Positions 23,982 through 33,828 of a stretch of DNA of 36,662 bases are shown piece after piece; the stretch's first letter is position 1, and every line of letters starts with the position of its first letter. Both the position numbers and the translations under genes were made by a program. The notes beneath the pieces were generated by a model. It worked only from the letters and a program-made list of their open reading frames with translations. It was not told where the DNA came from and did not search any database. Source of the stretch: JBOFFC01 sp051648405 (GTDB taxonomy: Bacteria > Planctomycetota > Planctomycetia > Pirellulales > Lacipirellulaceae); assembly GCA_051648405.1 (NCBI GenBank), contig JBOFFC010000137.1:1-36662 (forward strand), given 5' to 3'.

Positions 23982-26663
23982 ATGGATGCACAGCGTAACG
24001 ACCCCGCCCCCACTTGGCTCGTGCTGTTGGCCGTCGCGGCCTTTAGCCTGAGTTGGTTCGTCGCCCACGAGGGCGTACGCTCGCTCGACGAGCGACAGTG
24101 GCGACCCGCGTCGCCGACCGTCGCCGGCGGGGGGGTAATCCGCTGGCCCGTGCTGAGCCTCGGCCCGATCGAGGCGCCGGCCCCCCTCGCCGAGTACGCG
24201 CCGCGGAGCCTGTCGCGGCTGGCGGAGCTCGCGCACGGCCTGCGGATCGACCCGGCGGTGCTCAGCGGCGACCACGCGACCGACCCGCTCCGCCGCTTGT
24301 CGGCGGCCGACCTGATGGCGCCCTACCCGCGGATCGAGACCCCCCTCGCCGGCATCTCGCGCGTCGAAGCGATGTTCGCCGCGGCGCCGGCGCAGCAACT
24401 GGGGCTGCTCGTGCTCGTGCCGAGCGAGCCGCGCTGGAGCGCCGAGCTCGCCGCCGTGCTCCCGGTGATCGAGGCGTCGCCAAGCCAAGCCGTGCGGAGC
24501 GCCGATTACGCGAGCGAGCTAGTCGCCCAAGGGGCGCGGCGCCTCGGCGCGCTCGTCGCCCCGACGAAGCCGCAACCGCTCGTGGTGCTCGACGTGGTCG
24601 CGACCGCGACCCGCGACGCGGCCATCGGCATTGTCGATGGCTACGCGAACCTGCTGAGCGACGAGTCGACGCGCCGCTTCGTCGCCCGGCCGACCCCGCG
24701 CAACGGGCGGTTCACGAAGGTCGGGATGATGCGGGTCTCGGAGTACCTCGCGGCGGGGACGGCCTCGGGCGCCTACCCGGCGGCGACCAAGCTCGGCGAG
24801 CAGCTCGACGTGATCGCGGCCTCCCCCGAGTCGGCCGGCTGGGCCTGGGCCGTCGCGTACCAGCTCCGCGGCCTCGCCGGGCTGGGCGCGTCGGACGTCG
24901 CCGCGGTCCGCCTGACGCTCGAGCGGCTGGCGGCCGAAGCGACCGAGGGGCTGCGGATGGCGGACGACGTGGCGTCACCGGCGCTCGCCGCCGAGCTGCG
25001 CCGCGCTCACCACGCGCTCGTGCGCCGTGGGGACGCGTGGGGCGCCGAGCTCGACCGCCGCGTCGCCGTTGCGCAGGTCGAAGCGGGCCGCGCGCTGGTG
25101 GCCGAGCAACTCGAAGCGATGCGGTGGGCCATGTCGAGCGACGGCTGGGCGCTCGCGCCGCTCGGCGCCGGGCACTCGTTCGGCGCCCGCCGCCTGCCGG
25201 CCTCCGACGCCGCCAGCACGCTGCCGCTCGCGCTCCCCAAGCCGCTGAAGCTGGCGCAGCGGCTCGAGCAGTACGAGGCGGGCCCCTCGGGGGCGGCCGG
25301 ACGGGTGATCCTCGAAGAAGCGCGGCAGCTCGCCGCCGGGTCGCTGCCGGCCGAGCGCGAGGTAGGCGAGCTCGTCGAGCGCGATTACCGCAACGCCAAC
25401 CTGCGTGTGGCGATCGCGGCGGACCTCGTGAACCGGCTGCTCCCAACGAGCGAACCGCAGCGCGGCGTGGTGCGCGACACGATCGCCGGCGCCCCGGTCC
25501 GTGGTTGGTCCACCACGCAGACCCGCCTGGCGGTGAAGCTCACCCCCGACGAGCGCGCCTGGCGGCTGGCCCTCGAGGCGCGCGGCGACGTGCAGTCCGA
25601 CACGTACTCGCGCGGCGGCCCGGCCGTGGTCCGCAGCCGCGGCGTGTCGCAGTTCGTCGCGCAGAAGCCGCTGGTCCTCGACTACGAGGGGATCGACGCG
25701 CAAGGGGCGAGCGCCCAGGCTACGAGCAGCTCGCGCCTCGCGGGTCTGTCGAGCAGCTACGACCGCGTGCCGCTGGTGGGGTCGTATGTCCGGCGCGTCG
25801 CCCGCGACCGATACTCGCAGGTCCGCTCGCGGGCCGCGGCCGAGTCGCGCGTCAAGGTCGAGCGCCAAGTCGCTCGGACGCTCGACGAGCGCGTCGGGCC
25901 CGAGCTCACGCGGCTCGAGTCGCGTTGGAACGACGACGTCGTGGCCCGCGCCACGTCGCTCGGCCTCGAGCTCCAGCCGGTCGAGCTCCGCACGACCGAC
26001 ACGCGGCTGATCGCGCGGCTGCGTGTCGCCGGCAGTGAGCAGCTCGCCGCGCACACCCCCCGGATGCGGGCCCCCTCGGACAGCGTGCTGAGCGTGCAGC
26101 TCCACGAGTCGTCGGTCAATAACGCGGTGGAAGGCCTCGGCCTCGCCGGCCAGCGGCTGACAGCGCGGCAACTCCGCGAGCGACTCGCCGAGCGGCTCGC
26201 GATCAAGGCCACCGAGAACCACGCCGAAGACGGCGCCATCGTCCGCTTCGCCGACGCCGACCCGGTCCGCGTGACGTTCGACGGGGGGCGTGTCGAGCTG
26301 ACGCTGTCGCTCCGCGAGATGGTCGTCCGCGGCGCCGCGCACCACGATTTCAAGGTCCACGCGTTCTACCGCCCCGCGGTCAGCGGCCTGCGCCCGGCGC
26401 TGGTGCAGGAGGGGGCGCCGCAGATCGAAGGGCGGCTGCGGACCGGCGCGCGGCTGAGGCTGCACGCCGTGTGGGGCAAGGTGCTCGGCGAGGACCGCCG
26501 GCTCGAGCTGCTCGCCGCCGACCGGACGCCGACGGGCGTCGCCTCGAAGCTCGACGGCCTGGTGGTGAGTCAGTTCGTGATCGAGGACGGCTGGATGGGC
26601 CTGGCGGTCACGCCGCGCCGCCACGCTTCGATCGCGGCGCAGGTGGGGACCTACGCCCGGTGA
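23982..26663 (+). CDS. large conserved planctomycete protein with N-terminal membrane anchor, unknown function
   Basis: An 893-residue protein. It starts MDAQRNDPAPTWLVLLAVAA, giving one transmembrane helix (about 11-28) and a large, probably periplasmic, Ala/Arg/Leu-rich part. A helical region (about 100-450) is followed by a segment that resembles a group of conserved planctomycete proteins: LAVKLTPDERAWRLALEARG, LAGLSSSYDRVPLVGSYVRR, QLAAHTPRMRAPSDSVLSVQ and LRLHAVWGKVLGEDRRLELL. These proteins have no established role. The ATG at 23982 is preceded by caggaggcag; the open frame upstream to 23775 looks non-coding. The stop codon is nine bases from that of the converging Uma2 gene. Confidence 0.8.
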   Translation: MDAQRNDPAPTWLVLLAVAAFSLSWFVAHEGVRSLDERQWRPASPTVAGGGVIRWPVLSLGPIEAPAPLAEYAPRSLSRLAELAHGLRIDPAVLSGDHATDPLRRLSAADLMAPYPRIETPLAGISRVEAMFAAAPAQQLGLLVLVPSEPRWSAELAAVLPVIEASPSQAVRSADYASELVAQGARRLGALVAPTKPQPLVVLDVVATATRDAAIGIVDGYANLLSDESTRRFVARPTPRNGRFTKVGMMRVSEYLAAGTASGAYPAATKLGEQLDVIAASPESAGWAWAVAYQLRGLAGLGASDVAAVRLTLERLAAEATEGLRMADDVASPALAAELRRAHHALVRRGDAWGAELDRRVAVAQVEAGRALVAEQLEAMRWAMSSDGWALAPLGAGHSFGARRLPASDAASTLPLALPKPLKLAQRLEQYEAGPSGAAGRVILEEARQLAAGSLPAEREVGELVERDYRNANLRVAIAADLVNRLLPTSEPQRGVVRDTIAGAPVRGWSTTQTRLAVKLTPDERAWRLALEARGDVQSDTYSRGGPAVVRSRGVSQFVAQKPLVLDYEGIDAQGASAQATSSSRLAGLSSSYDRVPLVGSYVRRVARDRYSQVRSRAAAESRVKVERQVARTLDERVGPELTRLESRWNDDVVARATSLGLELQPVELRTTDTRLIARLRVAGSEQLAAHTPRMRAPSDSVLSVQLHESSVNNAVEGLGLAGQRLTARQLRERLAERLAIKATENHAEDGAIVRFADADPVRVTFDGGRVELTLSLREMVVRGAAHHDFKVHAFYRPAVSGLRPALVQEGAPQIEGRLRTGARLRLHAVWGKVLGEDRRLELLAADRTPTGVASKLDGLVVSQFVIEDGWMGLAVTPRRHASIAAQVGTYAR

Positions 26664-26672
26664 GCCTCGCGT

Positions 26673-27266
26673 TTACGCTTCTTCGGCGGCCGGCGCCGCC
26701 GTGAAGTCGATGCGGGCGTAGACGTCGCGAAGGGCGAGTTCGACGCCGACCTCGGGGAGCGGAACGACGGAGTCGAGCCCGGCGTGCCATTCGACGGCGA
26801 AGTCGTCACCCGCGCGGCGGTAGACCCGCACCGCGGCGGAGTCCTGCTCGACCAGCAGGTAGGCCTTCAGCGTGGGGATCGTGAGGTACGCCTCACGCTT
26901 CTCAAACTCGTCGGTTCGCCGGGTCGAGTCAGAAAGCACCTCGACGAGCACTACCGGACGGTCGTGGAAAGTGTCGCTCCCCGGGTTCGGGTCGCACACC
27001 ACCATCACGTCGGGGTAGTAGAAGCGAGTGTGCGTCGGGAGCCGGACGCGGACCTTCGCGTCGGAGTTCCATGGTTGGCAAGGTTTGCCTCGCAACGCGA
27101 GACCGAGTGCGACCAGAAGGTCGGTCGAAATCAACGTATGCGAGTTCTTGGACCCCGCCATGGCGTAGACGTAGCCACCGAGGTACTCGTGGCGCACGTC
27201 GGCTTCTTCCTCGCGGGCGAGGTATTCCTCGACGGACAGCAGCGTGGTTTCTTCGAGGGCGGTCAT
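26673..27266 (-). CDS. Uma2 family endonuclease-fold protein (DUF820)
   Basis: A 197-residue PD-(D/E)XK-fold protein. Family features are the N-terminal LSVEEYLAREEEADVRHEYL, YVYAMAGSKNSHTLISTDLL, then FYYPDVMVVCDP (the catalytic Asp), VVLVEVLSDSTRRTDEFEKR (Glu and Lys of the motif) and IPTLKAYLLVEQDSAAVRVY. Uma2 proteins are abundant and multicopy in planctomycetes and cyanobacteria; their target is not known. No partner toxin/antitoxin gene is visible. It converges closely on the 893-residue gene. Confidence 0.9.
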   Translation of the reverse strand: MTALEETTLLSVEEYLAREEEADVRHEYLGGYVYAMAGSKNSHTLISTDLLVALGLALRGKPCQPWNSDAKVRVRLPTHTRFYYPDVMVVCDPNPGSDTFHDRPVVLVEVLSDSTRRTDEFEKREAYLTIPTLKAYLLVEQDSAAVRVYRRAGDDFAVEWHAGLDSVVPLPEVGVELALRDVYARIDFTAAPAAEEA

Positions 27267-27321
27267 GACTGAAGCTTAGCGGCAGATCGTGCCAAGTTCA
27301 AATTCGAACTCCCCCCAAACG

Positions 27322-27355
27322 CCGAGGGCCGCCGGCTTGCGCCGACGGCCCTCGG
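27322..27355 (-). terminator. terminator downstream of groEL
   Basis: A 10-base-pair stem (ccgagggccg, 27322-27331, with cggccctcgg, 27346-27355) with a 14-base loop lies 70 bases beyond the groEL stop codon. On the minus strand it is followed by cgtttggggg. It is positioned to end the groES-groEL transcript before the Uma2 gene. Confidence 0.65.
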
Positions 27356-27380
27356 ATTGTCGCCTCGATACAGCGTGGGC

Positions 27381-27408
27381 CGATGGCTGAAAGCTGATCG
27401 CTGACAGC
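27381..27408. repeat. ctgaaagctgatcgctgacag-type dispersed repeat
   Basis: This low-complexity string of near-direct gctga units sits between the groEL stop and the terminator. Similar strings are familiar to me from planctomycete intergenic regions. No other function is seen. Confidence 0.35.
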
Positions 27409-27425
27409 CCCTAGCCCGCCGCGGC

Positions 27426-29045
<1,620 letters not shown>

Positions 29046-29082
29046 GGGGGAGTCTCCGGTGTTTTGGAGTAGGGTGTTTTGG

Positions 29083-29167
29083 GGGAGAGGCGAGAGGCGA
29101 GAGGTGAGAGGAGGTCGCCGCTCTGCGGCGGCTATCCGTCTGCCTGCTGCCCTCTGCCCGCTGCCGT
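29083..29167. repeat. dispersed low-complexity repeats between groES and groEL
   Basis: The gap holds three gagaggc/gagaggt-type units (29083-29111), a small hairpin gccgc/gcggc (29117-29130) and a reverse-orientation copy of the gggcagcgggcag-type repeat that touches the groES stop codon. The insertion lies inside a presumed operon. Confidence 0.6.
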
Positions 29168-29485
29168 CTATTCAACAACCGCCAGGATGTCCGACTCGCT
29201 CATCAGCAGGAACTCGTCGTCCCCCAGCTCGATCGTCTCGGGGGCGTAGGTGGTGAACAGGACGCGGTCGCCGACCTTGACCTGCATCTCGCCCCGCTTG
29301 CCGTTGTCCAGGATTTTGCCGGGGCCGACCGCGACGATCACGCCCCGGTTCGCCTTGTCCTTGGCCGAGTCCGGCAGGACGATGCCGCCGGCCGTGACGT
29401 CGCTCGACTCTTCGCGCTCGACGACAACCTTGTCGTTCATGGGCTCGAGCTTGACCTTGGTCTTCTTCTTCGTGGCGGTCGCCAT
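29168..29485 (-). CDS. groES: GroES co-chaperonin (10 kDa)
   Basis: A 105-residue co-chaperonin that caps the GroEL ring. It has a lysine-rich N-terminal extension (MATATKKKTKVKL). It is followed by the family core: EPMNDKVVVEREESSDVTAG then GIVLPDSAKDKANRG (mobile loop, about 29-48), VIVAVGPGKILDNGKR and VKVGDRVLFTTYAPETIELG. It ends with DEFLLMSESDILAVVE. It is the first gene of the groES-groEL operon on the minus strand. Confidence 0.97.
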   Translation of the reverse strand: MATATKKKTKVKLEPMNDKVVVEREESSDVTAGGIVLPDSAKDKANRGVIVAVGPGKILDNGKRGEMQVKVGDRVLFTTYAPETIELGDDEFLLMSESDILAVVE

Positions 29486-29795
29486 GGCGGGAGAGCCTCG
29501 CTACGGGTTGACGGGCAGGGGACGGGGCGGGCCCTCGAGGGGGTCCGCGGTGTTCAGGGCGAATGGATAGCGCGGACCGTGGGCCGCGTTGCCGCCATCG
29601 TAGGAGCAACTTCGGCGCCAACCCTCCGGGCCACGACGACCTACCGGCCGTCGGCACGACGAACGCCGCGATTTACGGCCGTTGTCCGCGGCCAACGGTG
29701 GTCCGACGGCGTTAGGCACGGCTGTCAAAACGCGCCCACTGGGTCGCCGCGGGGGGCCGCTCGGCGGGGCGGGGCTGCCACTTTGGCGGGGGGGC
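29486..29795 (-). promoter_or_regulatory. groES upstream region with 8-bp palindrome
   Basis: No gene is seen in these 310 bases. The arms ggtccgcg (29542-29549) and cgcggacc (29571-29578) form an inverted repeat with a 21-base spacer, centred about 75 bases upstream of the groES start. The classic CIRCE operator (TTAGCACTC and its complement) is absent. A minus-strand tacgat (about 29593-29598) preceded by gttgctcc could be part of the promoter. Operator function is inference. Confidence 0.35.
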
Positions 29796-30836
29796 TCAGC
29801 CGTCGCGGGGGGCCAGCCGACGCACCTCCGCCTCGAGCTCCGGGTGGGCCCGCACCAGGGCCTCGACCTCCGCCGGGCTCGCCACGCGGAAGTCGGCGAA
29901 GTCGAACCCCGGCGCCACGAGGCACGACAGCAGCGCCCAGTCGCACGGCCGCGGCGCGTCGGCCAGTCGGCACCCCTGCCAGACCCCGCCCGCCACCACC
30001 GCTTGAGGACGCTCACCGGCCGCCAGATCGGCGCCGAGCCGAACGGGCGCCGCGGGGCCCTCGGGGGGGAGCCGGAGCATCTCGACCGACGCCCCCGCAT
30101 GCCACAGGAAGACCTCGTCGCTCGGCAGAACGTGCCAGGCCGACGGGGAATCCGCGGTGACGACAAAGTAGATCGCCGTCAGCGTGTTGCGCTGCGACGC
30201 GTACTCGGGGCCGAGCGCGTCCCCGGCCACGACGCGCGGCGAGCGGAACGTCTCGCGGTAGTAGCCCCCCTCCTCGGGGAGGGGGACCAGTCCCAACAGC
30301 GCGATCACTTCGGCCGCGGACATCAGCGCCGGCGTAGCCACTAGGGCCTTCTCCTTGTCGATGGGGGTCGCCTCCACGGCGGCGGCGAACCCGCGGTAGC
30401 GGCCTTGGAACTCGCCGAGCCCGCCGCGTGCGACGAACTCGTCGGCGTCCCACAGCTCGTCGGTGAGCTCGTCGCGGGCCGCGCGGCGGGCAACGTAGCA
30501 CTCGGCGAGTACGTCGCGACCGTCGCCTGTGAGCACCGTGACCCGCCGACGCTCGTAGAGCTCCCCCTCGAAGCGGTCGAGGCGCTCGACCTCGTCGCCC
30601 GTGAGCCCCAAGTAGACAACCCCCCGCGTCTCGGCGCCCGACTCGGCGACGAGCGCTGGGTAGACCTCTCCGTCTACCCGATAGGGTGCGTAGTCGATGA
30701 GGGTCGCCTCGACCGAACGGGCCTCACGCCCCACGACCTGACGCCACACGTCGGGGAACATCAGCGTCCCGTAGGTGAAGAGCACGCCGGGGGCGGCTAC
30801 GATGGGGGGTGCGCCGCGGTCGGGGGAGTTTCTCAC
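29796..30836 (-). CDS. gamma-glutamylcyclotransferase-like (AIG2/GGCT) and cupin_5 (DUF985) fusion protein
   Basis: A two-domain protein of about 346 residues. The N-terminal domain (about 19-130) opens with VLFTYGTLMFPDVWRQVVGR, the GGCT/AIG2 substrate-loop motif. It continues with TRGVVYLGLTGDEVERLDRF then EGELYERRRVTVL, the region with the catalytic Glu of the family. The C-terminal domain (about 168-340) is cupin_5: MSAAEVIALLGLVPLPEEGG then YYRETFRS, AIYFVVTADSPSAWHVLPSD, EVFLWHAGASVEMLRL, and PCDWALLSCLVAPGFDFADF. Both folds handle small molecules, but the substrates are unknown. Start candidates are TTG (30869), GTG (30836, chosen) and GTG (30782); all keep both domains. It is divergent from the rRNA methyltransferase gene. 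Confidence 0.85.
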   Translation of the reverse strand: MRNSPDRGAPPIVAAPGVLFTYGTLMFPDVWRQVVGREARSVEATLIDYAPYRVDGEVYPALVAESGAETRGVVYLGLTGDEVERLDRFEGELYERRRVTVLTGDGRDVLAECYVARRAARDELTDELWDADEFVARGGLGEFQGRYRGFAAAVEATPIDKEKALVATPALMSAAEVIALLGLVPLPEEGGYYRETFRSPRVVAGDALGPEYASQRNTLTAIYFVVTADSPSAWHVLPSDEVFLWHAGASVEMLRLPPEGPAAPVRLGADLAAGERPQAVVAGGVWQGCRLADAPRPCDWALLSCLVAPGFDFADFRVASPAEVEALVRAHPELEAEVRRLAPRDG

Positions 30837-30877
30837 GCGCGGATCGCCCTGTTCGTTCCTCTGACACAAGCCGCCGC

Positions 30878-31702
30878 GTGCCGACCCCCGCCGACGACCC
30901 GCCGATCACCAGCCGGCACAACCCCCGATTGAAGCAGGCGATCGCCCTGCGCGACAGCCGGGAGCGCCGCGCGACGGGCCGGCTGCTGGTCGATGGGGCC
31001 CGCGAGACGGCCCGCGCGCTCGCCGCGGGCGTCGATCCGGTTGAAGCCTACGTGGCGATCGGCGCCGACGAGACGGGCCCCGGCGCCGAGCGTGTCCGCG
31101 AGGCGCTCGCGCTGCTCGCCGAGCGGGGGACGCCGGTCGTGCGCGTCGCGGGCGACGTCTTCGCAAAGCTCGCCTACGGCGACCGGACCGACGGTGTGGT
31201 CCTCGTCGCGATCGCGAGCGCCCGGTCGCTGGCCGACCTGGCGCTCCCCCATCAGCCGCTGATCGCCGTCCTCGACGGGCTCGAGAAACCCGGCAACCTG
31301 GGGGCCATCCTCCGCACGGCCGACGGCGCCGGGATCGACGCGGTCGTGGTGGTCGGTCAACGGGTGGACCTGTTCAACCCCAACGCGATCCGAGCGAGCG
31401 TCGGGGCGGTGTTCAAGTCGAACATCGCCGTGGCGACGCTCGACGACACCCAGGAGTGGCTCGCGGGGCTCGGCGTGACGGCGTACGCGACGCTCCCCGA
31501 CGCGACGACGAGCTACGCCGACGCCGACTTCCGCGGCGCTACGGCGATCGTCCTCGGGAGCGAGGCCGACGGCCTCTCCGACGCGTGGCGCGCAGGGAAC
31601 GCCGTGCCGATCGCGCTGCCGATGCGCGGCGTGGCCGACAGCCTCAACGTCTCGGCCGCCGCCGCGGTGCTGTTCTACGAGGCGCGGCGGCAGAGGGGCT
31701 GA
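30878..31702 (+). CDS. TrmH/SpoU family RNA 2'-O-methyltransferase
   Basis: A 274-residue SAM-dependent methyltransferase acting on 2'-OH groups of rRNA or tRNA. After an N-terminal RNA-binding substrate domain (ITSRHNPRLKQAIALRDSRE, then RRATGRLLVDGARE), the SPOUT knot motifs are intact. Motif 1 is AVLDGLEKPGNLGAILRTAD (about 133-150). Motif 2 is ATAIVLGSEADGLSDAWR (about 225-240). Motif 3 is LPMRGVADSLNVSAAAAVLF (about 247-266). The GTG at 30878 is chosen because it lies close to the conserved TSRxNPRLK start; the frame is open to 30809. A direct repeat of tgtctcag follows the stop codon. Confidence 0.9.
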   Translation: MPTPADDPPITSRHNPRLKQAIALRDSRERRATGRLLVDGARETARALAAGVDPVEAYVAIGADETGPGAERVREALALLAERGTPVVRVAGDVFAKLAYGDRTDGVVLVAIASARSLADLALPHQPLIAVLDGLEKPGNLGAILRTADGAGIDAVVVVGQRVDLFNPNAIRASVGAVFKSNIAVATLDDTQEWLAGLGVTAYATLPDATTSYADADFRGATAIVLGSEADGLSDAWRAGNAVPIALPMRGVADSLNVSAAAAVLFYEARRQRG

Positions 31703-31756
31703 GTGTCTCAGTGTCTCAGTGGCTGCGGCGGAGCGGCTTCTGCGTGGCGCACCTCG

Positions 31757-32821
31757 CTACTTCTTGGTCGTGCCCGCTCGCTTGGCCTTGGCGACCGCTT
31801 CGTCGATGCGGCGGATGTTCGCCCAGTCGTCCTTGTACGTCACGGGGACAAACTTCGCCGCGCCCGACGAGCCGTACTTCTTCTCGATCGACGTGCCGGC
31901 CCAGTTGAAGCCCAGCAGCGCGTCGCGGACCTTGGTCCGCAGCTCCGACGGCAGGTTGTGGGCCATGCCTAGCACCGCCGGCGGGAACTTCTCCGATTCG
32001 TAGACGACCTTGTAGGCGACGGCCGAGACCTCGCCGTCGTTCGTCATCCGCGCGAGGATGTCGCTGGCCACCGGCGCCGCGTCGATCTCGCCCGCGACGA
32101 CTTCCTTGATCGAGGCGTCGTGGTCGTAGGTGAAGCTCCACCTGTAGTCGCGCTCGGGGAGCAGCTCGTGCTCGGTCATCAGCAGGATCAGCGCCGCCTT
32201 GAAGCCGGAGTTCGAGTCGGGCCGCGTGAACGCGACCTCCTTACCCTTGAGCTTGTCGAGCGAATCGACCCCCCCCTTCGCGGGGACGATCATCTTCATC
32301 GTGTAGCCCCACGTCCCGTCGGCCGACCCCAACGTGCAGACCGGCACGAACCCCGCGTTTGCGACGGCCGCCGGCGCGGCGCCCGTGTTGACCCCCGCCA
32401 CGTGCAGCTCGCCGCGGGCCATTGCCGCCAGCTCGTCGTTCGTCGACTCGAAGGCCCGGTACTCGGCCGGCAGGCCGGTCGCCTCGCCGAGCGCCTTGAC
32501 GACGTCGGCCCACGCCTCGGGGTCGTCCGACGCCTCGGGGGTCGGCACGTAGGTGAAGACGAGCTTCTCGGGCGCCTTGCAGTCGGCGTCGGCCGGCGAG
32601 TCGCACACCAGGTCGCCGTCGGCATCGACGAGCTTCACTGTGTCGATCGGCAGCCCGCCGTAGTCCTTCAGGAGCCCCGCGAGCATGTCGCTCTCGAGCT
32701 CCGCCTGGGCCGCCGTCTCGTACCCGGGGATCCGCGCCCCAACGACCGCCGCGACGATCGCGACCGGGATTAGCAGGGCGAGAACGCGAACGAACGAGAA
32801 TCCGGCTGCGGGGGTGCTCAT
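31757..32821 (-). CDS. phnD: PhnD-like phosphate/phosphonate ABC-type substrate-binding protein
   Basis: A 354-residue periplasmic-binding-protein type 2. An N-terminal hydrophobic segment (SFVRVLALLIPVAIVAAVVG) anchors or exports it. Family features: LVFTYVPTPEASDDPEAWAD (about 87), YRAFESTNDELAAMARGELH, VAFTRPDSNSGFKAALILLM (about 210-230), IKEVVAGEIDAAPVASDILA (about 255-275) and KFPPAVLGMAHNLPSELRTK. The C-terminus is Lys-rich. The cognate permease and ATPase genes (phnE, phnC) are not adjacent, so it is an orphan in this window. A helical insert with VDADGDLVCDSPADADCKAP (about 62-81) precedes the binding domain. The ATG at 32821 begins the signal segment. It follows folD by 140 bases. 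Confidence 0.85.
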   Translation of the reverse strand: MSTPAAGFSFVRVLALLIPVAIVAAVVGARIPGYETAAQAELESDMLAGLLKDYGGLPIDTVKLVDADGDLVCDSPADADCKAPEKLVFTYVPTPEASDDPEAWADVVKALGEATGLPAEYRAFESTNDELAAMARGELHVAGVNTGAAPAAVANAGFVPVCTLGSADGTWGYTMKMIVPAKGGVDSLDKLKGKEVAFTRPDSNSGFKAALILLMTEHELLPERDYRWSFTYDHDASIKEVVAGEIDAAPVASDILARMTNDGEVSAVAYKVVYESEKFPPAVLGMAHNLPSELRTKVRDALLGFNWAGTSIEKKYGSSGAAKFVPVTYKDDWANIRRIDEAVAKAKRAGTTKK

Positions 32822-32907
32822 CGTGGGGGCCTGGCGGGGGCGATCGGTGTTGCGGCGGGGATTGCCGGCAGCATACCAGCGATTCGGGGGGGTGCAATCT
32901 TCCGCGA

Positions 32908-32947
32908 GTGGGCAGCGGGCAGCCGGCAGAGGGCAGGACAAAAAGGG
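32908..32947. repeat. gtgggcagcgggcag-type dispersed repeat between phnD and folD
   Basis: The string gtgggcagcgggcagccggc followed by agagggcagg is another copy of the repeat family seen at the start of the window and at 4044-4076. It lies in the 140-base gap between two minus-strand genes. Confidence 0.5.
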
Positions 32948-32961
32948 CAGCCGCTCGCGGC

Positions 32962-33828
32962 TTAGCGCTCTCCCCGCGCCGCGGCCAGCGTGTTCCCCAG
33001 CAGCATGGCGATCGTCATCGGACCAACCCCCCCGGGGACCGGCGTGATCCAACCCGCGACGGCGGCGGCCGCGGCGTAGTCGACGTCGCCGACCAGCTTG
33101 CCACGCTCGGTCCCGTCGTCGAGGCGGTTGATCCCCACGTCGATCACCGCCGCGCCGGGCTTCACCCAGTCCCCGCCGACGAAGTTCGGCTTGCCGATCG
33201 CCGCCACCAGGATGTCGGCCGAGCGGCAGACCCCCGGCAGGTCGGGCGTCCGGCTGTGGGCGAGCGTCACCGTGCAGTCCCAGCCCTTCTGCCCCAGCAG
33301 CACGGCCATCGGCTTGCCGACGATGTCGCTCCGCCCGATCACCACCGCGTGCGCCCCGGCCGTCGGCACGCCCGAGCGCTTCAGCAGCTCGAGCACCCCG
33401 TGCGGCGTGCAGGGGAGGAACCGCGGCTGCCCCTGGACCATCAGGCCGACGTTCTCCGGATGAAACGCATCGACGTCCTTCGCCACCGAAACGGCCCGCA
33501 GGACGCGCTGCGCATCGACCTGCGCCGGTAGCGGCAACTGCACCAAGATCCCGTGAACGCCCGGGTCGGCGTTGAGCCGCTCGACCAGGGCGAGCAGCTC
33601 GGCCTCGGTCGTCTCGGCCGGCAGGCGGTGCAGGCGGCTCTCCATGCCCGCCTGTTGGCAGGCCCGTTCCTTGTTGCGGACGTAGACCTGGCTGGCCGGG
33701 TTGTCGCCGACCAGAACCGCCGCCAGGCAGGGGGTGACGCCCAGCTCGGCCTTCAGTCGCGCGACCCCCTCGGCGACCTCGCCCCGGACCTCGTCAGCGA
33801 CCCGCTTTCCGTCGATCACGATCGCCAT
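32962..33828 (-). CDS. folD: FolD: methylenetetrahydrofolate dehydrogenase/cyclohydrolase
   Basis: A 288-residue bifunctional enzyme of one-carbon metabolism that interconverts 5,10-methylene- and 10-formyl-tetrahydrofolate with NADP. Family motifs: LAAVLVGDNPASQVYVRNKE (the catalytic Lys in YVRNK, about 54), HGILVQLPLPAQVD (about 94-107), the cofactor region FLPCTPHGVLELLK and VIGRSDIVGKPMAVLLGQKG (about 162-182), and the C-terminal PVPGGVGPMTIAMLLGNTL. The length fits the family. Upstream lies a 266-base repeat-rich gap. Confidence 0.97.
   Translation of the reverse strand: MAIVIDGKRVADEVRGEVAEGVARLKAELGVTPCLAAVLVGDNPASQVYVRNKERACQQAGMESRLHRLPAETTEAELLALVERLNADPGVHGILVQLPLPAQVDAQRVLRAVSVAKDVDAFHPENVGLMVQGQPRFLPCTPHGVLELLKRSGVPTAGAHAVVIGRSDIVGKPMAVLLGQKGWDCTVTLAHSRTPDLPGVCRSADILVAAIGKPNFVGGDWVKPGAAVIDVGINRLDDGTERGKLVGDVDYAAAAAVAGWITPVPGGVGPMTIAMLLGNTLAAARGER

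Noticed and set aside
24053..26038. Long Arg/Ala-rich frame within the 893-residue gene
   Set aside because: It is a +1 shadow of the real frame, with repetitive Arg/Pro/Ala composition and no recognisable domain.
29486..29700. CIRCE heat-shock operator upstream of groES
   Set aside because: No TTAGCACTC-type half sites were found; only an unrelated 8-base palindrome is present.
31700..31719. Possible CRISPR or satellite array (tgtctcag repeats)
   Set aside because: Only two 8-base direct repeats without spacers; it is a minor duplication after the methyltransferase stop codon.
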